A DNA stretch of 64,000 nucleotides from JAKRSE01 sp943369295. Its GTDB lineage: Bacteria; Armatimonadota; Fimbriimonadia; Fimbriimonadales; Fimbriimonadaceae. The notes under the pieces were generated by a model, which had not been told where the DNA came from, ran no database searches, and was given only the letters and a program-made list of their open reading frames with translations. A program made the translations under genes and the position numbers. The stretch covers positions 1,054,001-1,118,000 of the forward strand of contig CALRMU020000001.1 of the NCBI GenBank assembly GCA_943369295.1, read 5' to 3'. Each line of letters begins with the position of its first letter. Position 1 is the stretch's first letter. This document shows positions 49,939 to 59,252 of this stretch, in pieces.

Positions 49939-51621
49939 ATGGGCTTGAAGCCTGGATTTCACGGCATAGATATCCGCCCCAAGCTTCTCACTGCCGTAAA
50001 GGGATACACCTGGGCCAAGTTTTTTAAGGATCTTGTCGCCGGCCTCACGGTCGGCCTGGTCGCTCTGCCCTTAGCCATGGCCTTCGCCATTTCCAGCGGA
50101 GTCCCCCCGCAGTCAGGAATCTACTGCGCCATCTTTGCCGGGTTCATTATTTCTGCCCTGGGAGGATCCATGACTCAGATCGGAGGGCCAACCGGTGCCT
50201 TTGTCGTCGTTGTCTCTGGCATCGTCCAAAAGTACGGGATCGACGGCCTTTTCATGTGCACGCTCTTGGCCGGAGTGATGCTGATTCTGCTAGGGATTAC
50301 TGGCCTTGGCACGGCGGTTAAGTTCATTCCGCGTCCCGTCGTCATCGGCTTTACCAACGGCATTGCCGTGCTCATCGCCTCGACTCAGATCAAAGATTTT
50401 TTCGGCCTAACTCTAGAAAAGGTTCCGGGCGAGTTTCTGCCTCGAATGCAGGCTTTGGCCCAATCGGCTCCGACTTGGGTGCCTATCGCTTTTGGCTTTT
50501 CGGCCGCCTCTCTAGCCCTGATTCTGCTGTTCAACCGATATCTGCCCAAGGTGCCAGGAGCGGTCGCTGCCCTCTTTATTGGGACAGGAATCGCCTGGGG
50601 ATTCAACCTTCCGCTGGAAACCATTGATTCTCGATTCGGTGGAATCCCCGCCGGACTGCCCGCGTTCCATATTCCTTCCTTAAGACCAGAACTCATCCTG
50701 CCGCTGCTGGCAGCAGCACTCACCGTCACCATGCTGGGCGCCATTGAGTCGCTTCTTTCAGCTGTTGTCGCAGACCGCATGACGGGAGATGAACACAACC
50801 CTAACGCAGAGCTCTTTGCCCAAGGGGTCGCAAATGTAGTCTCGCCCCTCTTTGGTGGGCTGCCAGCCACGGGGGCCATTGCACGAACCGCCACCAACAT
50901 TCGAAGCGGAGCCCAAAGCCCGGTTGCCGGGATGATCCATGCCTTGACTCTGCTTTTCGTTCTCCTTGTCGCCGCGCCCTTGGCTAAGCATATTCCTCTC
51001 ACCGTGCTGGCTGCGATTCTCTTGGTTGTGGCCTACAACATGGGCGAATGGAAGGAGATTCCTTCAATCCTCAAAATGGGCAAGGCCGATATCGCTGTCT
51101 GGATTATCACTTTTGTTCTCACAGTGGTCGCTGACCTGACTGTCGCGGTTCAGGCGGGAATGATCTTGGCTGCTCTGCTCTACATTCAGAAGGTGACCAG
51201 CACGACAACGGTGACCGAGGTCACAGAAGAAGACAGGGAAGAGGGGGCGGTTCACAACCTCAGTGGGGTCGATCTGCCCGATGAAGTCAGCCTCTTTAGA
51301 ATTCACGGGCCGTTTTTGTTTGGTTCCACCGACAAGCTCAAGGCCGTGACGGAGCATCCAGAGGACCTCGGCCACGTCGTCGCCCTGAGGCTGAGAAACA
51401 TGAATGCCATCGACGCCACAGGGATCCATGCACTAGAAGATTTAGCGAAGAGGCTTAAGAAGGAGGGGCGCACCCTGATTCTTTGCGGGGCTAGAACCCA
51501 GCCAGCCCGATTGATTCAGCAGTCAAATCTTCCCAAGCTGCTCGGGACGGAGAACATTGTTCCTCACGTTCAAGCGGCCATAGCCCGAGCGAAAGTGATC
51601 CTGGCAAAAGAGCCGGAATAG
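49939..51621 (+). CDS. SulP-family anion transporter with STAS domain
   Basis: 560 residues. About 12 membrane helices carry the SulP signature: GLVALPLAMAFAISSGVPPQ and GSMTQIGGPTGAFVVVVSG. VSPLFGGLPATGAIARTATN occurs in the second half. The cytoplasmic STAS domain (about residues 440-550) includes DATGIHALEDLAKRL. Family members carry sulfate, bicarbonate or other anions. Substrate is not predictable from this sequence. The gene stands alone on the plus strand. Confidence 0.93.
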   Translation: MGLKPGFHGIDIRPKLLTAVKGYTWAKFFKDLVAGLTVGLVALPLAMAFAISSGVPPQSGIYCAIFAGFIISALGGSMTQIGGPTGAFVVVVSGIVQKYGIDGLFMCTLLAGVMLILLGITGLGTAVKFIPRPVVIGFTNGIAVLIASTQIKDFFGLTLEKVPGEFLPRMQALAQSAPTWVPIAFGFSAASLALILLFNRYLPKVPGAVAALFIGTGIAWGFNLPLETIDSRFGGIPAGLPAFHIPSLRPELILPLLAAALTVTMLGAIESLLSAVVADRMTGDEHNPNAELFAQGVANVVSPLFGGLPATGAIARTATNIRSGAQSPVAGMIHALTLLFVLLVAAPLAKHIPLTVLAAILLVVAYNMGEWKEIPSILKMGKADIAVWIITFVLTVVADLTVAVQAGMILAALLYIQKVTSTTTVTEVTEEDREEGAVHNLSGVDLPDEVSLFRIHGPFLFGSTDKLKAVTEHPEDLGHVVALRLRNMNAIDATGIHALEDLAKRLKKEGRTLILCGARTQPARLIQQSNLPKLLGTENIVPHVQAAIARAKVILAKEPE

Positions 51622-51702
51622 GGGGCCCAAGACGATTGGGGTGGTTTTCCTGCCGGGCTCAGCAGGTTCATCCGCCATAATGATCCTTCTGGGAGGATCA
51701 AT

Positions 51703-52659
51703 GTGGATCAACTCGACAATCTAGACTTTCTGCGCGTCACCGAAGCCGCCGCACTCGCCTCCGCCCGCTGGGTGGGCAAAGGCCAACACGATTCCGCCGA
51801 CCAAGCTGCCTGCGAAGCCATGCGCGGGGAGCTAAGCCAAATGGAGATGACGGCCACAATCGTCATCGGGGAGGGGGAACGCGACGAAGCGCCGATGCTT
51901 TACATCGGTGAAGTTTTGGGCATGGGGGGAGACCCAAAGATCCAAATCGCCGTGGATCCCCTTGAAGGCACAAACCTTTGCGCCAACGGCACGCCTAACG
52001 CCATTGCCGTTTTGGCTGCAGCGCAGGAAGGCCATGGCTTTCTGCTTAATGCGCCTGACTGCTACATGGAAAAGCTGGTGGTCGGGCGAGACTGCGCGGG
52101 GATTGTGGATATCACCCTTCCGCCTCGGGTGAATGTTCGCCTGATGGCCAAGGCCATGGGAAAGGATGTTGACGAAATGATCATCGGCATTCTGGATCGT
52201 CCGCGCCACGAGGCCTTGATTCAAGAGCTGAGGCAGACAGGCTGCCGCGTGCACTTGGTGCCTGACGGAGACCTTTCTGTGGCCATCGCCGCTCTCGACC
52301 CTGATTCTGGAGTTGATGGATTGATGGGGATCGGGGGTGCTCCGGAAGGGGTGATCACGGCGGCTGCGGTGCTCTGCACCGGCGGCGAAATGCAGGGGCG
52401 ACTGGTCTTTACGAACGATGAGCAGAGGGCTCGGGCCGATCAAATGGTTCCTGGTGCAGTGGATCGAGTCTTGATGACCGAAGATCTGGCGAGCGGCAGT
52501 GTGGTCTTTGCCGCGACCGGGATCACTTCGGGTGATCTTCTCAAGGGGGTCAGGTACTCGCGAGGGTTTGCTCGGACTGAGTCGATTGTGATGTCTTCGA
52601 AGACGGGGATTATCCGGCGGATCGAGACTCGGCATACCTCGAGTTCGGCTTCTCGGTAG
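51703..52659 (+). CDS. glpX: Class II fructose-1,6-bisphosphatase
   Basis: 318 residues from GTG at 51703, preceded by GGGAGG. GlpX-type enzymes dephosphorylate fructose-1,6-bisphosphate (some also sedoheptulose bisphosphate) in gluconeogenesis. Metal- and substrate-site motifs are VIGEGERDEAPMLYIGE, DPLEGTNLCANG and GIGGAPEGVITAAA. All three are intact. Confidence 0.96.
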   Translation: MDQLDNLDFLRVTEAAALASARWVGKGQHDSADQAACEAMRGELSQMEMTATIVIGEGERDEAPMLYIGEVLGMGGDPKIQIAVDPLEGTNLCANGTPNAIAVLAAAQEGHGFLLNAPDCYMEKLVVGRDCAGIVDITLPPRVNVRLMAKAMGKDVDEMIIGILDRPRHEALIQELRQTGCRVHLVPDGDLSVAIAALDPDSGVDGLMGIGGAPEGVITAAAVLCTGGEMQGRLVFTNDEQRARADQMVPGAVDRVLMTEDLASGSVVFAATGITSGDLLKGVRYSRGFARTESIVMSSKTGIIRRIETRHTSSSASR

Positions 52660-53145
52660 GGAGCTTCCGGTTTTTCTGAAACATCGGTTTGGTGGCCTGG
52701 TTGAGCTCTGCTCAGCCAGGTGGCCGAAGGCCAGCTCTGAAAGGAACTATCAGTTGACTGAAGAATCCTAAGCACGGCTCAAGGAGCCGCGGCACTCCGC
52801 TGGAATCCCACGGTCGGGTGCCACCGGTCCTTGACCGGTGCTGATCAGGTTTGAAGACTTGACGGCTCCCTGATTACTGAATGGTTTTGGTGCCTCGCTG
52901 CCAGACCGGGGCACCGAGAAGTGAGCTGTGGAGACGTTTCCATTTCTCTAAAGCCTCAACCCTATGAGGGCTGAGGCATCAGAGTTCTTTCTCGGCTAGG
53001 CGCCCCGAAGAGAGTCTCTCTCGGGTGCCACCGGTCCTTGACCGGTGAAGTGTTGGTCTCAATCTGACCAGCTATCCTGCTCGACAGCAAGCTGATCGAG
53101 CAGGCCACCCCTGCTCTTGCGTAGTCCTAAGGTCGTGACCGCATC
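52660..53145. repeat. Repeat-rich intergenic region
   Basis: A mosaic without a gene. It holds the CCTGGTTGAGC/GCTCAGCCAGG hairpin (52692-52724), a CACGGCTC/GAGCCGCG-type hairpin (52773-52795), CACCGGTC-CTT-GACCGGTG twice (52816-52840 and 53023-53047), CCTCAACCCT-ATG-AGGGCTGAGG (52954-52976), and a re-paired form of the CCCGCCCGA hairpin (53076-53108). The glpX and priA genes converge here, so some hairpins may serve as terminators. Confidence 0.8.
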
Positions 53146-55593
53146 TCACAAAAGAGTCGCCGGATCGACGTCAATAATCAGCCTAGCCCCCGGATCATGG
53201 AGATCTTCAAGGGCCTTCTGAATCGGCTTGACATCCGCTCCAGGCTCCAACTTCAGCACCAAATGCCGACGCCACTGCCCCTGAATCTTCTCGATCACAC
53301 AATCCACCGGGCCGAGAATCGTGGCCTCCGGAAGAGCCTTCGCCAGTCGTGATTTGGCCAGAGCCCCCATGCCATTCACTGCCTCAAGGTTTGGACCCGT
53401 GATGAGAATGTTGACCAGGCGACGGAAAGGGGGATAGCCGACTTCTTTGCGCTCGGCAAGAATCTCGTGGAAGATGGACTCGTAGTTGTGAGTCTGAGCG
53501 GCGAGAAGGGACGGATGATCCGCCTTAAAAGTTTGAATGTAGGTGACCCCGGCATGCTGTCCGCGACCCGCCCTGCCAGCCACCTGGCTGAGCAGCTGAA
53601 AGGTTCTTTCGCTGGCCCTGAAGTCGGGGACGTTGAGGCTGATATCTGCCGCAATGACGCCGACCAAAGTGACATTGGGGAAGTCCAGCCCTTTCGCCAC
53701 CATCTGGGTGCCGACCAAGACATTCAGCTCGCCCGCTCGGAACTTGGTAAGGATGTCTTCCAAAGCGCCCTTGCGTCGCACCACGTCTCTGTCCAGACGC
53801 CCAACCCTAGCCAGAGGGAAGAGCTTCTTCACTTCCTCCTCAACCTTCTCCGAACCGACTCCGAGAGGCCGAATTTTCATTCCGCCGCACTGGGGGCAGC
53901 TGGTGGGGTGAACTTCCGTGTGGTCGCACTGATGGCACTTTAGACGGTTGTCCTTTTGGTGGTAGGCAAGAGTAACGGCGCAGTGAGGGCAGCCCCATTT
54001 GTGGCCGCACTGGCGACAGACCAAGAACTTAGCATAAGCCCTTCGGTTTAAGAACAAAATCACCTGCCGACCCTCTTTCAAAGTCGCCTCAATTGAAGCT
54101 GCGAGAGGGGGGGCAAAGGCGGAAGGCTGACCTGTTTTGTAGCCTTCTGTGAGGTCCAAGATCTTGACGTCAGGCAGGACAGCCTGGGCCGCTCTGTTCG
54201 GCAACCGAAGTAATTTCAGTCTCCCTTCCAGAGCATCGTGATAGGTTTCTATGCTGGGGGTCGCCGACCCCAAAACGTAGGGGCATTGGTGCAGTTCGGC
54301 CAGCATCTCGACAACTTTTCTGCCTTGGTAGCGGGGAGAATTCTCCTGCTTATAGCTGCCCTCATGCTCTTCGTCCATGACGATCAAGCCAAGTCGCGAG
54401 AGGGGGGCGAAGAGGGCAGACCGAGCTCCGAGAATCAGGGGCGCCATTCCACTCTGGACCCTCATCCAGTTATCCAGCCTTTCGCGGGGGCTGAGGGATG
54501 AGTGCAGAATGGCCACACTTCGGCCAAACCTTTCTCTAAGCTGAGCGATGACCTGGGCGGTAAGGGCGATTTCTGGCACGAGGTAGAGCACCTGCCTGCC
54601 CATCCTCAAGGCTTCAGCGGCGGTTCGGAGATAGACCTCAGTCTTGCCGCTGCCTGTCACCCCGTAAAGCAGAAAGCCTTTGGCCTCTCCTTTTGCGACA
54701 GCTTCGGATAATGCCGCAACAGCTTCGGCTTGGTGGGGGTTAAGCTGAGGCGGAACTCGAACGGGAGAGGGGCCCTCTTCCACTTCCTCAAGCAGACCGG
54801 CCTTGACCAAAGATTTGATTGTCTGGTCGGTGCAGCCGGCCAAAGCCTTGATTTCATCGGCAGGAAAGCTGGCCGCCTGGGTTCCCTGAAGCTGAAGCAG
54901 GGTCATGGCTTGGGCCGGTTTGCGTCGGCCCTCCTTCCGAAGAAATGTTTCAATCTTCAGTTCGTCGGCAGTCAGCCTCATGACTCCACCCAGCCGGGCT
55001 CTTGTTGAAGATGGAGTCAGGGATAGTGTTTCGTCGGCAAGGCCCTTAGTGACTAGGGCCCTTAAGGCGCTTTTAAAGCCCTTGGCGATTGGCTTGGTTT
55101 TTGTCTCAGTGACAGGCCCTTCTTTCATCACCTTCAGGCCTTCTTCCTGAGCGGCAGAAAGGGGTAGGGGAGATTCAGCCCCCTCAACTGGGGTCCAAGC
55201 TCTTACCAGCCTCTCTTGGATTCCTGGCGGAGTTGCGGGAGTAAGAGTCTCGCTGATGGAAGCTAAAAATTCTTCGGAAACCGAATGAATTAAGCTCAAA
55301 AGCTGAGCAGGAAGATCAAGCCCTAAGATTCTTTTATCCAAGGGTTTGAGTCGAGCCGGAGAAAAGCCAAGCTCTTCTTCGGTCACCTCTTTTATGTTCA
55401 TGATCCAACCCATGATCCGCCTGGGGCCAAGCGGAGCCAGCCAAGCCTGGCCAGCCATAGCTTCGGCGGGGGCTCGGTAGGTGTAAAGGGCGTCTGCGCC
55501 AGCCGTCCTGGCATCAAAGGCCACTTCGGCGACACGAAAGAGGTCGGAGGAGTTGGACAGAAGAATTAGTCTACAGCATCCCCAAGACCTCAA
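53146..55593 (-). CDS. priA: Primosomal protein N' (replication restart helicase)
   Basis: PriA reloads the replisome at stalled forks, a partner function to RecG. About 815 residues from a TTG at 55593 (AGAGG ten bases before it). An ATG at 55671 would overlap the divergent pyrR gene. The helicase has GVTGSGKTEVYL (Walker A), VMDEEHEGSYK (DEEH box) and LGSATPSIE. The zinc-binding region holds CRQCGHKWGCPHC and CHQCD...CPQCGG, and the core ends with TQMVAKGLDFPNV and QVAGRAGRG. All motifs are present. The N-terminal start remains uncertain. Confidence 0.93.
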   Translation of the reverse strand: MRSWGCCRLILLSNSSDLFRVAEVAFDARTAGADALYTYRAPAEAMAGQAWLAPLGPRRIMGWIMNIKEVTEEELGFSPARLKPLDKRILGLDLPAQLLSLIHSVSEEFLASISETLTPATPPGIQERLVRAWTPVEGAESPLPLSAAQEEGLKVMKEGPVTETKTKPIAKGFKSALRALVTKGLADETLSLTPSSTRARLGGVMRLTADELKIETFLRKEGRRKPAQAMTLLQLQGTQAASFPADEIKALAGCTDQTIKSLVKAGLLEEVEEGPSPVRVPPQLNPHQAEAVAALSEAVAKGEAKGFLLYGVTGSGKTEVYLRTAAEALRMGRQVLYLVPEIALTAQVIAQLRERFGRSVAILHSSLSPRERLDNWMRVQSGMAPLILGARSALFAPLSRLGLIVMDEEHEGSYKQENSPRYQGRKVVEMLAELHQCPYVLGSATPSIETYHDALEGRLKLLRLPNRAAQAVLPDVKILDLTEGYKTGQPSAFAPPLAASIEATLKEGRQVILFLNRRAYAKFLVCRQCGHKWGCPHCAVTLAYHQKDNRLKCHQCDHTEVHPTSCPQCGGMKIRPLGVGSEKVEEEVKKLFPLARVGRLDRDVVRRKGALEDILTKFRAGELNVLVGTQMVAKGLDFPNVTLVGVIAADISLNVPDFRASERTFQLLSQVAGRAGRGQHAGVTYIQTFKADHPSLLAAQTHNYESIFHEILAERKEVGYPPFRRLVNILITGPNLEAVNGMGALAKSRLAKALPEATILGPVDCVIEKIQGQWRRHLVLKLEPGADVKPIQKALEDLHDPGARLIIDVDPATLL

Positions 55594-55628
55594 CCAATAG
55601 AAGACCTCTGCCCGCCATAATCGATTCA

Positions 55629-56159
55629 ATGAGCGGACTCCTGCTGGATGCCGAGGGTATGAAGCGGACACTCGGACGCATGGCCCACGAAATCGTGGAA
55701 TCCAACCAAGGCGCCGAGGACCTGGTCTGCGTGGGGATTCTGCGACGCGGCTGGCCCCTAGCCAAGCGCCTGGCCTTTGCCATCACCCAAATCGAAGGGG
55801 TAACCCTACCCTGCGGAAAGCTGGATCCCACCGCCAGCCGGGATGACCAAAAAGAATCGCACGGTTCTTTGACCGAGATTCCTTTTGCCATCGAGGGCAA
55901 AAACGTCATCTTGGTGGATGAGGTCATGTTCACTGGCCGTACGATTCGAGCCGCATTGAACGAGCTTCTGAAGCACGGCCGACCCGCCCGGGTTCAGCTT
56001 GCCGTTCTGGTAGATCGGGGCCACAGAGAGCTGCCGATTCAGCCGGATTTTGTCGGCAAGGCAGTTTCTACTCAGCGGTCAGACTTTATCGAAGTCAAAT
56101 TTATTGAACTCGATGGTGAGGACGCGGTGATTCACCAAGAGAAGGAAACCCTGCCGTGA
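55629..56159 (+). CDS. pyrR: Bifunctional pyrimidine regulatory protein/uracil phosphoribosyltransferase PyrR
   Basis: 176 residues, the normal PyrR length. The PRPP loop is VILVDEVMFTGRTIRAALNE, and the HRELPIQPDFVGK segment near the C-terminus is typical. PyrR binds pyr mRNA with UMP to attenuate the operon in Firmicutes. No obvious PyrR-binding antiterminator lies ahead of it, since the intergenic to priA is only 35 bases. The gene leads into pyrB with an overlapping GTG. Confidence 0.93.
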   Translation: MSGLLLDAEGMKRTLGRMAHEIVESNQGAEDLVCVGILRRGWPLAKRLAFAITQIEGVTLPCGKLDPTASRDDQKESHGSLTEIPFAIEGKNVILVDEVMFTGRTIRAALNELLKHGRPARVQLAVLVDRGHRELPIQPDFVGKAVSTQRSDFIEVKFIELDGEDAVIHQEKETLP

Positions 56160-57091
56160 AGCGCTGCCTGCACGCCATTAGGCTTTTAAGTGAAGCTCAG
56201 ATCAAAGAGCTTCTTGATCTGACTTTCTCGATCAAAGAAAATCATCTGGCGGGCAGGCCAGTGGTTCCGCCTTCTCCGAGTCAAACAGTCGGACTGCTTT
56301 TCTTCGAAAACTCAACCCGCACCAGGGTGGCCTTTAGTCAGGCTGCCAGCCTGCTGGGCCATAGCACCGTTCAATTCGGATCTTCCGGCAGTTCGATCAG
56401 CAAGGGAGAAACTCTCAAAGACACACTCCTCACCCTTGGTTTTGCTCAGCTTGATGCGATGGTCATCCGTCATTCCGCCAGTGGAGCCACGCAGATGGCA
56501 TCGAAGCATTTCGGCGGGCCGATCGTCAATGCTGGTGACGGCCAGCACGAGCACCCGACCCAGGCTTTGGGCGACGCAGTGACGATTCTTCAGCACAAAG
56601 GAAGGCTCGATGGCCTTAAGGTCGCCATTGTCGGAGACGTGCTTCATAGCAGAGTTGCTAGAAGCAACGCATGGTTCCTGAGCCGCATGGGGGCCGAGGT
56701 TAGATTTGTCGGGCCGCGAACCCTCATCCCGAGCGCGACTGGATCTCTGCCCGTTCAAGTTTTTTATGATCTGCGTACCGGAATCTCTGGCTGCGATGTT
56801 GTCATGACTCTCAGACTCCAGAGAGAGAGGATGCAGGACGGCCTTCTTCCGAGCGGAGGCGATTTTGCCAAGCAGTATCAGATCAACCGCCAGACCATAA
56901 GGTCGGCGGCTCCTGAAGCGATCATCATGCACCCTGGACCTCTCAACCGAGGCATGGAGATTGACGACTGGGCGGCCGATGGCCCCCAAAGTGTGATCCT
57001 TGATCAGGTGGGCAATGGCATCTACGCTAAAACTGCGGCCTTGGCGTGGGCGTTGGGGGCAGATGCCCCGAAGGTAGGAGGTGTGGCGTGA
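56156..57091 (+). CDS. pyrB: Aspartate carbamoyltransferase catalytic subunit
   Basis: 311 residues from GTG at 56156, overlapping the pyrR stop. The carbamoyl-phosphate motif FFENSTRTRVAFSQA and the aspartate-site HPGPLNRGMEI are intact. It catalyses the first committed step of pyrimidine synthesis. The last codons overlap the start of the pseudo-dihydroorotase gene (GTGA), an arrangement found in bacteria whose ATCase is built with a noncatalytic DHOase partner. No pyrI regulatory-subunit gene is present. Confidence 0.95.
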   Translation: MKRCLHAIRLLSEAQIKELLDLTFSIKENHLAGRPVVPPSPSQTVGLLFFENSTRTRVAFSQAASLLGHSTVQFGSSGSSISKGETLKDTLLTLGFAQLDAMVIRHSASGATQMASKHFGGPIVNAGDGQHEHPTQALGDAVTILQHKGRLDGLKVAIVGDVLHSRVARSNAWFLSRMGAEVRFVGPRTLIPSATGSLPVQVFYDLRTGISGCDVVMTLRLQRERMQDGLLPSGGDFAKQYQINRQTIRSAAPEAIIMHPGPLNRGMEIDDWAADGPQSVILDQVGNGIYAKTAALAWALGADAPKVGGVA

Positions 57092-58404
57092 AGATTCTTT
57101 TTAAGAACGGTCGGCTTCTGGACCCCAGCTCTGAACTGGACGTCGTGGGCAGTCTCGTCATCGAAGATGGCCAGATCATCGAGGTAGGTCCGGATGTGGA
57201 CGAAACCGGCGCCGATGAAACCTATGACTGCCGGGGATTATGGATTGCCCCTGGCTTGGTGGATTTGGACTGTCGGTTGAGAGAGCCGGGGCAGGATCAC
57301 AGAGAGACGATCCGCACTGGAACCATGGCAGCCGCCGCGGGTGGCTTTACCTCCATCTGCACGATGCCAGATACCTCTCCAGCTATCGATTCAGCTCCCC
57401 TTGTTGACCATATTATCGACAAAGCCGCCTCAACCGAAACTGGTGGCGTTTTCGTTTCTCCTCTTGGAGCTTTAACTAAGGGACAGCTCGGAGAGAGTTT
57501 GGCCTCCTATTCCAGCCTCAAAAGAGCAGGAGTCTTGGCTGTAACCGATGAGGGCCGCCCGACTCAGGATGCTTCTTTGATGCAGAGAGCCATGGCTCAC
57601 TGTCTCCAACTCGATCTCGGACTCTTCGCCCACTGCGAAGACACATCGCTCAGCCGCGATGGGGCTATGAACGAGGGAGCCGTGAGTGCGATGCTGGGAG
57701 TGAAAGGCATCCCGCGCACGGCCGAGGATGTGATGGTCATGAGGAACTGCGCTCTGGCCTTAAACTCTGGCTGCCGCCTTCACATCATGAGGGTCAGCAC
57801 CTGGGGAGCGATAGAAACAGTTCGTCAGTTTAAGTTTCTGGGGGCCCCCATTACCTGTGGAGTCCTTCCTCATCACTTCTGCCTCTCTGAGGATGCTGTG
57901 GGTGAGTTTGATGTCAGGTTCAAGGCATCGCCTCCTCTACGCACAATCGCCGACCTGGATATGGTTCAGGAGGCCTTGCATGACGGCACCATCGACTGCA
58001 TTTCATCTGGTCACATGCCTTATGCGGGCTATGAGGTGGATGTGCCCTTCTCCGAGGCTCCTTTCGGGTTCCCTGGTTTAGAAACGGCTTTGGCGGTCAC
58101 CTTGACTCACTTGACACAGAGAGGAGTCTTAAGCCCACTTGAAACGATTCGGCGTCTTTCAACCGCTCCGGCAGACATTTTAAGGCTGGAAGCGGGGAAC
58201 CTGAAGCCAGGCGGCAGCCCCGTCGCGCAGGTGACTGTCATCGACCCCAACGTCGAGTGGACTTTTGATTCGGCCAGAACCTTCAGTCGAGGAAAGAATT
58301 CGCCCTTCCACGGAACCACCCTGCAGGGTAAAGCTGTTCTGACCTTTGTCGGGACGGAAATCTACCGCGATCCCCTCTTCGATTCTAAACGCCACTCAGC
58401 CTAA
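57088..58404 (+). CDS. Dihydroorotase homologue lacking metal ligands (PyrC'-like)
   Basis: About 438 residues from GTG at 57088. The fold follows DHOase: APGLVDL, LREPGQDHRETIRTG, TKGQLGESLASYSSLKRAG, CGVLPHHFCLSED and GFPGLETALAV. But the metal-binding HxH motif (normally DLHVHLREPG) reads DLDCRLREPG, so both histidines are gone (Asp61, Arg63), and the usual TDHAPH motif is SGHMPY. It should therefore be inactive. In Pseudomonas a similar noncatalytic PyrC' overlaps pyrB and holds the ATCase complex together. The same role is likely here, with the real dihydroorotase elsewhere. Confidence 0.88.
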   Translation: MKILFKNGRLLDPSSELDVVGSLVIEDGQIIEVGPDVDETGADETYDCRGLWIAPGLVDLDCRLREPGQDHRETIRTGTMAAAAGGFTSICTMPDTSPAIDSAPLVDHIIDKAASTETGGVFVSPLGALTKGQLGESLASYSSLKRAGVLAVTDEGRPTQDASLMQRAMAHCLQLDLGLFAHCEDTSLSRDGAMNEGAVSAMLGVKGIPRTAEDVMVMRNCALALNSGCRLHIMRVSTWGAIETVRQFKFLGAPITCGVLPHHFCLSEDAVGEFDVRFKASPPLRTIADLDMVQEALHDGTIDCISSGHMPYAGYEVDVPFSEAPFGFPGLETALAVTLTHLTQRGVLSPLETIRRLSTAPADILRLEAGNLKPGGSPVAQVTVIDPNVEWTFDSARTFSRGKNSPFHGTTLQGKAVLTFVGTEIYRDPLFDSKRHSA

Positions 58405-58424
58405 AGCTGGGGCAAATCAAGCCT

Positions 58425-59204
58425 ATGCAATTTCGGCCAATCAGTCTCTCCTGCCTTCTGCTCACCGCTTCAGTCTTAATCGCTGGCGGCTGTCAGTCGG
58501 GCAAGCTTCCTGACCCCAATAGTGAGGAGGAGATTGCCAATTATCCAGAGATCATGATGAGAAATCTGGTGAATTGGAGAACTAGGCTGGACAGAAAAGT
58601 TGCGAAAAGAGAGCTGACTCCTCAGCAGAGAGACGCCATGATGGCGGAGAAAACTAATGAGTATCTGCAGCTCATTACCCCTCAGATGGCAACGGAAGAA
58701 AATGCCTGGATCTATGGCGATTTGTATAGAGATGGCGGCCGCTGGGAAGACGCTTATCAGCTTTATGATGCGGCAAGAAAAGCAGCCAAGACCGAAGACC
58801 GAAGAGTCAACGATAACTTGAGATTTGCCAGGGCGGCAGCAAAGCTTAAAAGGCACGATGAAGCCTTGGCGGCGGTGAAATCAACTTTTGATACTCCGCC
58901 AGAAGAAAAGGCTCCCATCCTGCCTGCAGTGCTCTACGAAGTTGTGCCGGCAGCAGAAGAAGACAAAAAAGCTCCTTATAAGGCCTACGCCCAGTTGGTA
59001 GAAGAGGCTATTAAGCAGCATTTGCTGACTCAAGTGGATGCCTCGACTGACCCTGGCAAGGCATTTTTGGGGGCAAAGCCGACTCACATCTCAAAGGCAT
59101 GGTCCAAGGTCGTCAGTCTTTATCAGGCTGGTGGTGACTTGGCTGCTGCCAGGGCCGCGATTAAGCGGGCGGATGACGTGATGCGTCAATCGGCGGTCTT
59201 GTAA
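58425..59204 (+). CDS. TPR-like lipoprotein
   Basis: 259 residues with a lipoprotein signal ending LIAGGC (Cys23). The mature part is helical with TPR-like pairs (GDLYRDGGRWEDAYQLYDAA, LRFARAAAKLKRHDEALAAV). Such lipoproteins commonly organise complexes at a membrane. The partner is not known. It begins 20 bases after the pyrC' gene and could be read on the same transcript, which is not expected from its function. Confidence 0.65.
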   Translation: MQFRPISLSCLLLTASVLIAGGCQSGKLPDPNSEEEIANYPEIMMRNLVNWRTRLDRKVAKRELTPQQRDAMMAEKTNEYLQLITPQMATEENAWIYGDLYRDGGRWEDAYQLYDAARKAAKTEDRRVNDNLRFARAAAKLKRHDEALAAVKSTFDTPPEEKAPILPAVLYEVVPAAEEDKKAPYKAYAQLVEEAIKQHLLTQVDASTDPGKAFLGAKPTHISKAWSKVVSLYQAGGDLAAARAAIKRADDVMRQSAVL

Positions 59205-59252
59205 GCCCATCTGGCCCGGGACTGCACAGCCTGACTCGTCATCCTGAAGCCT

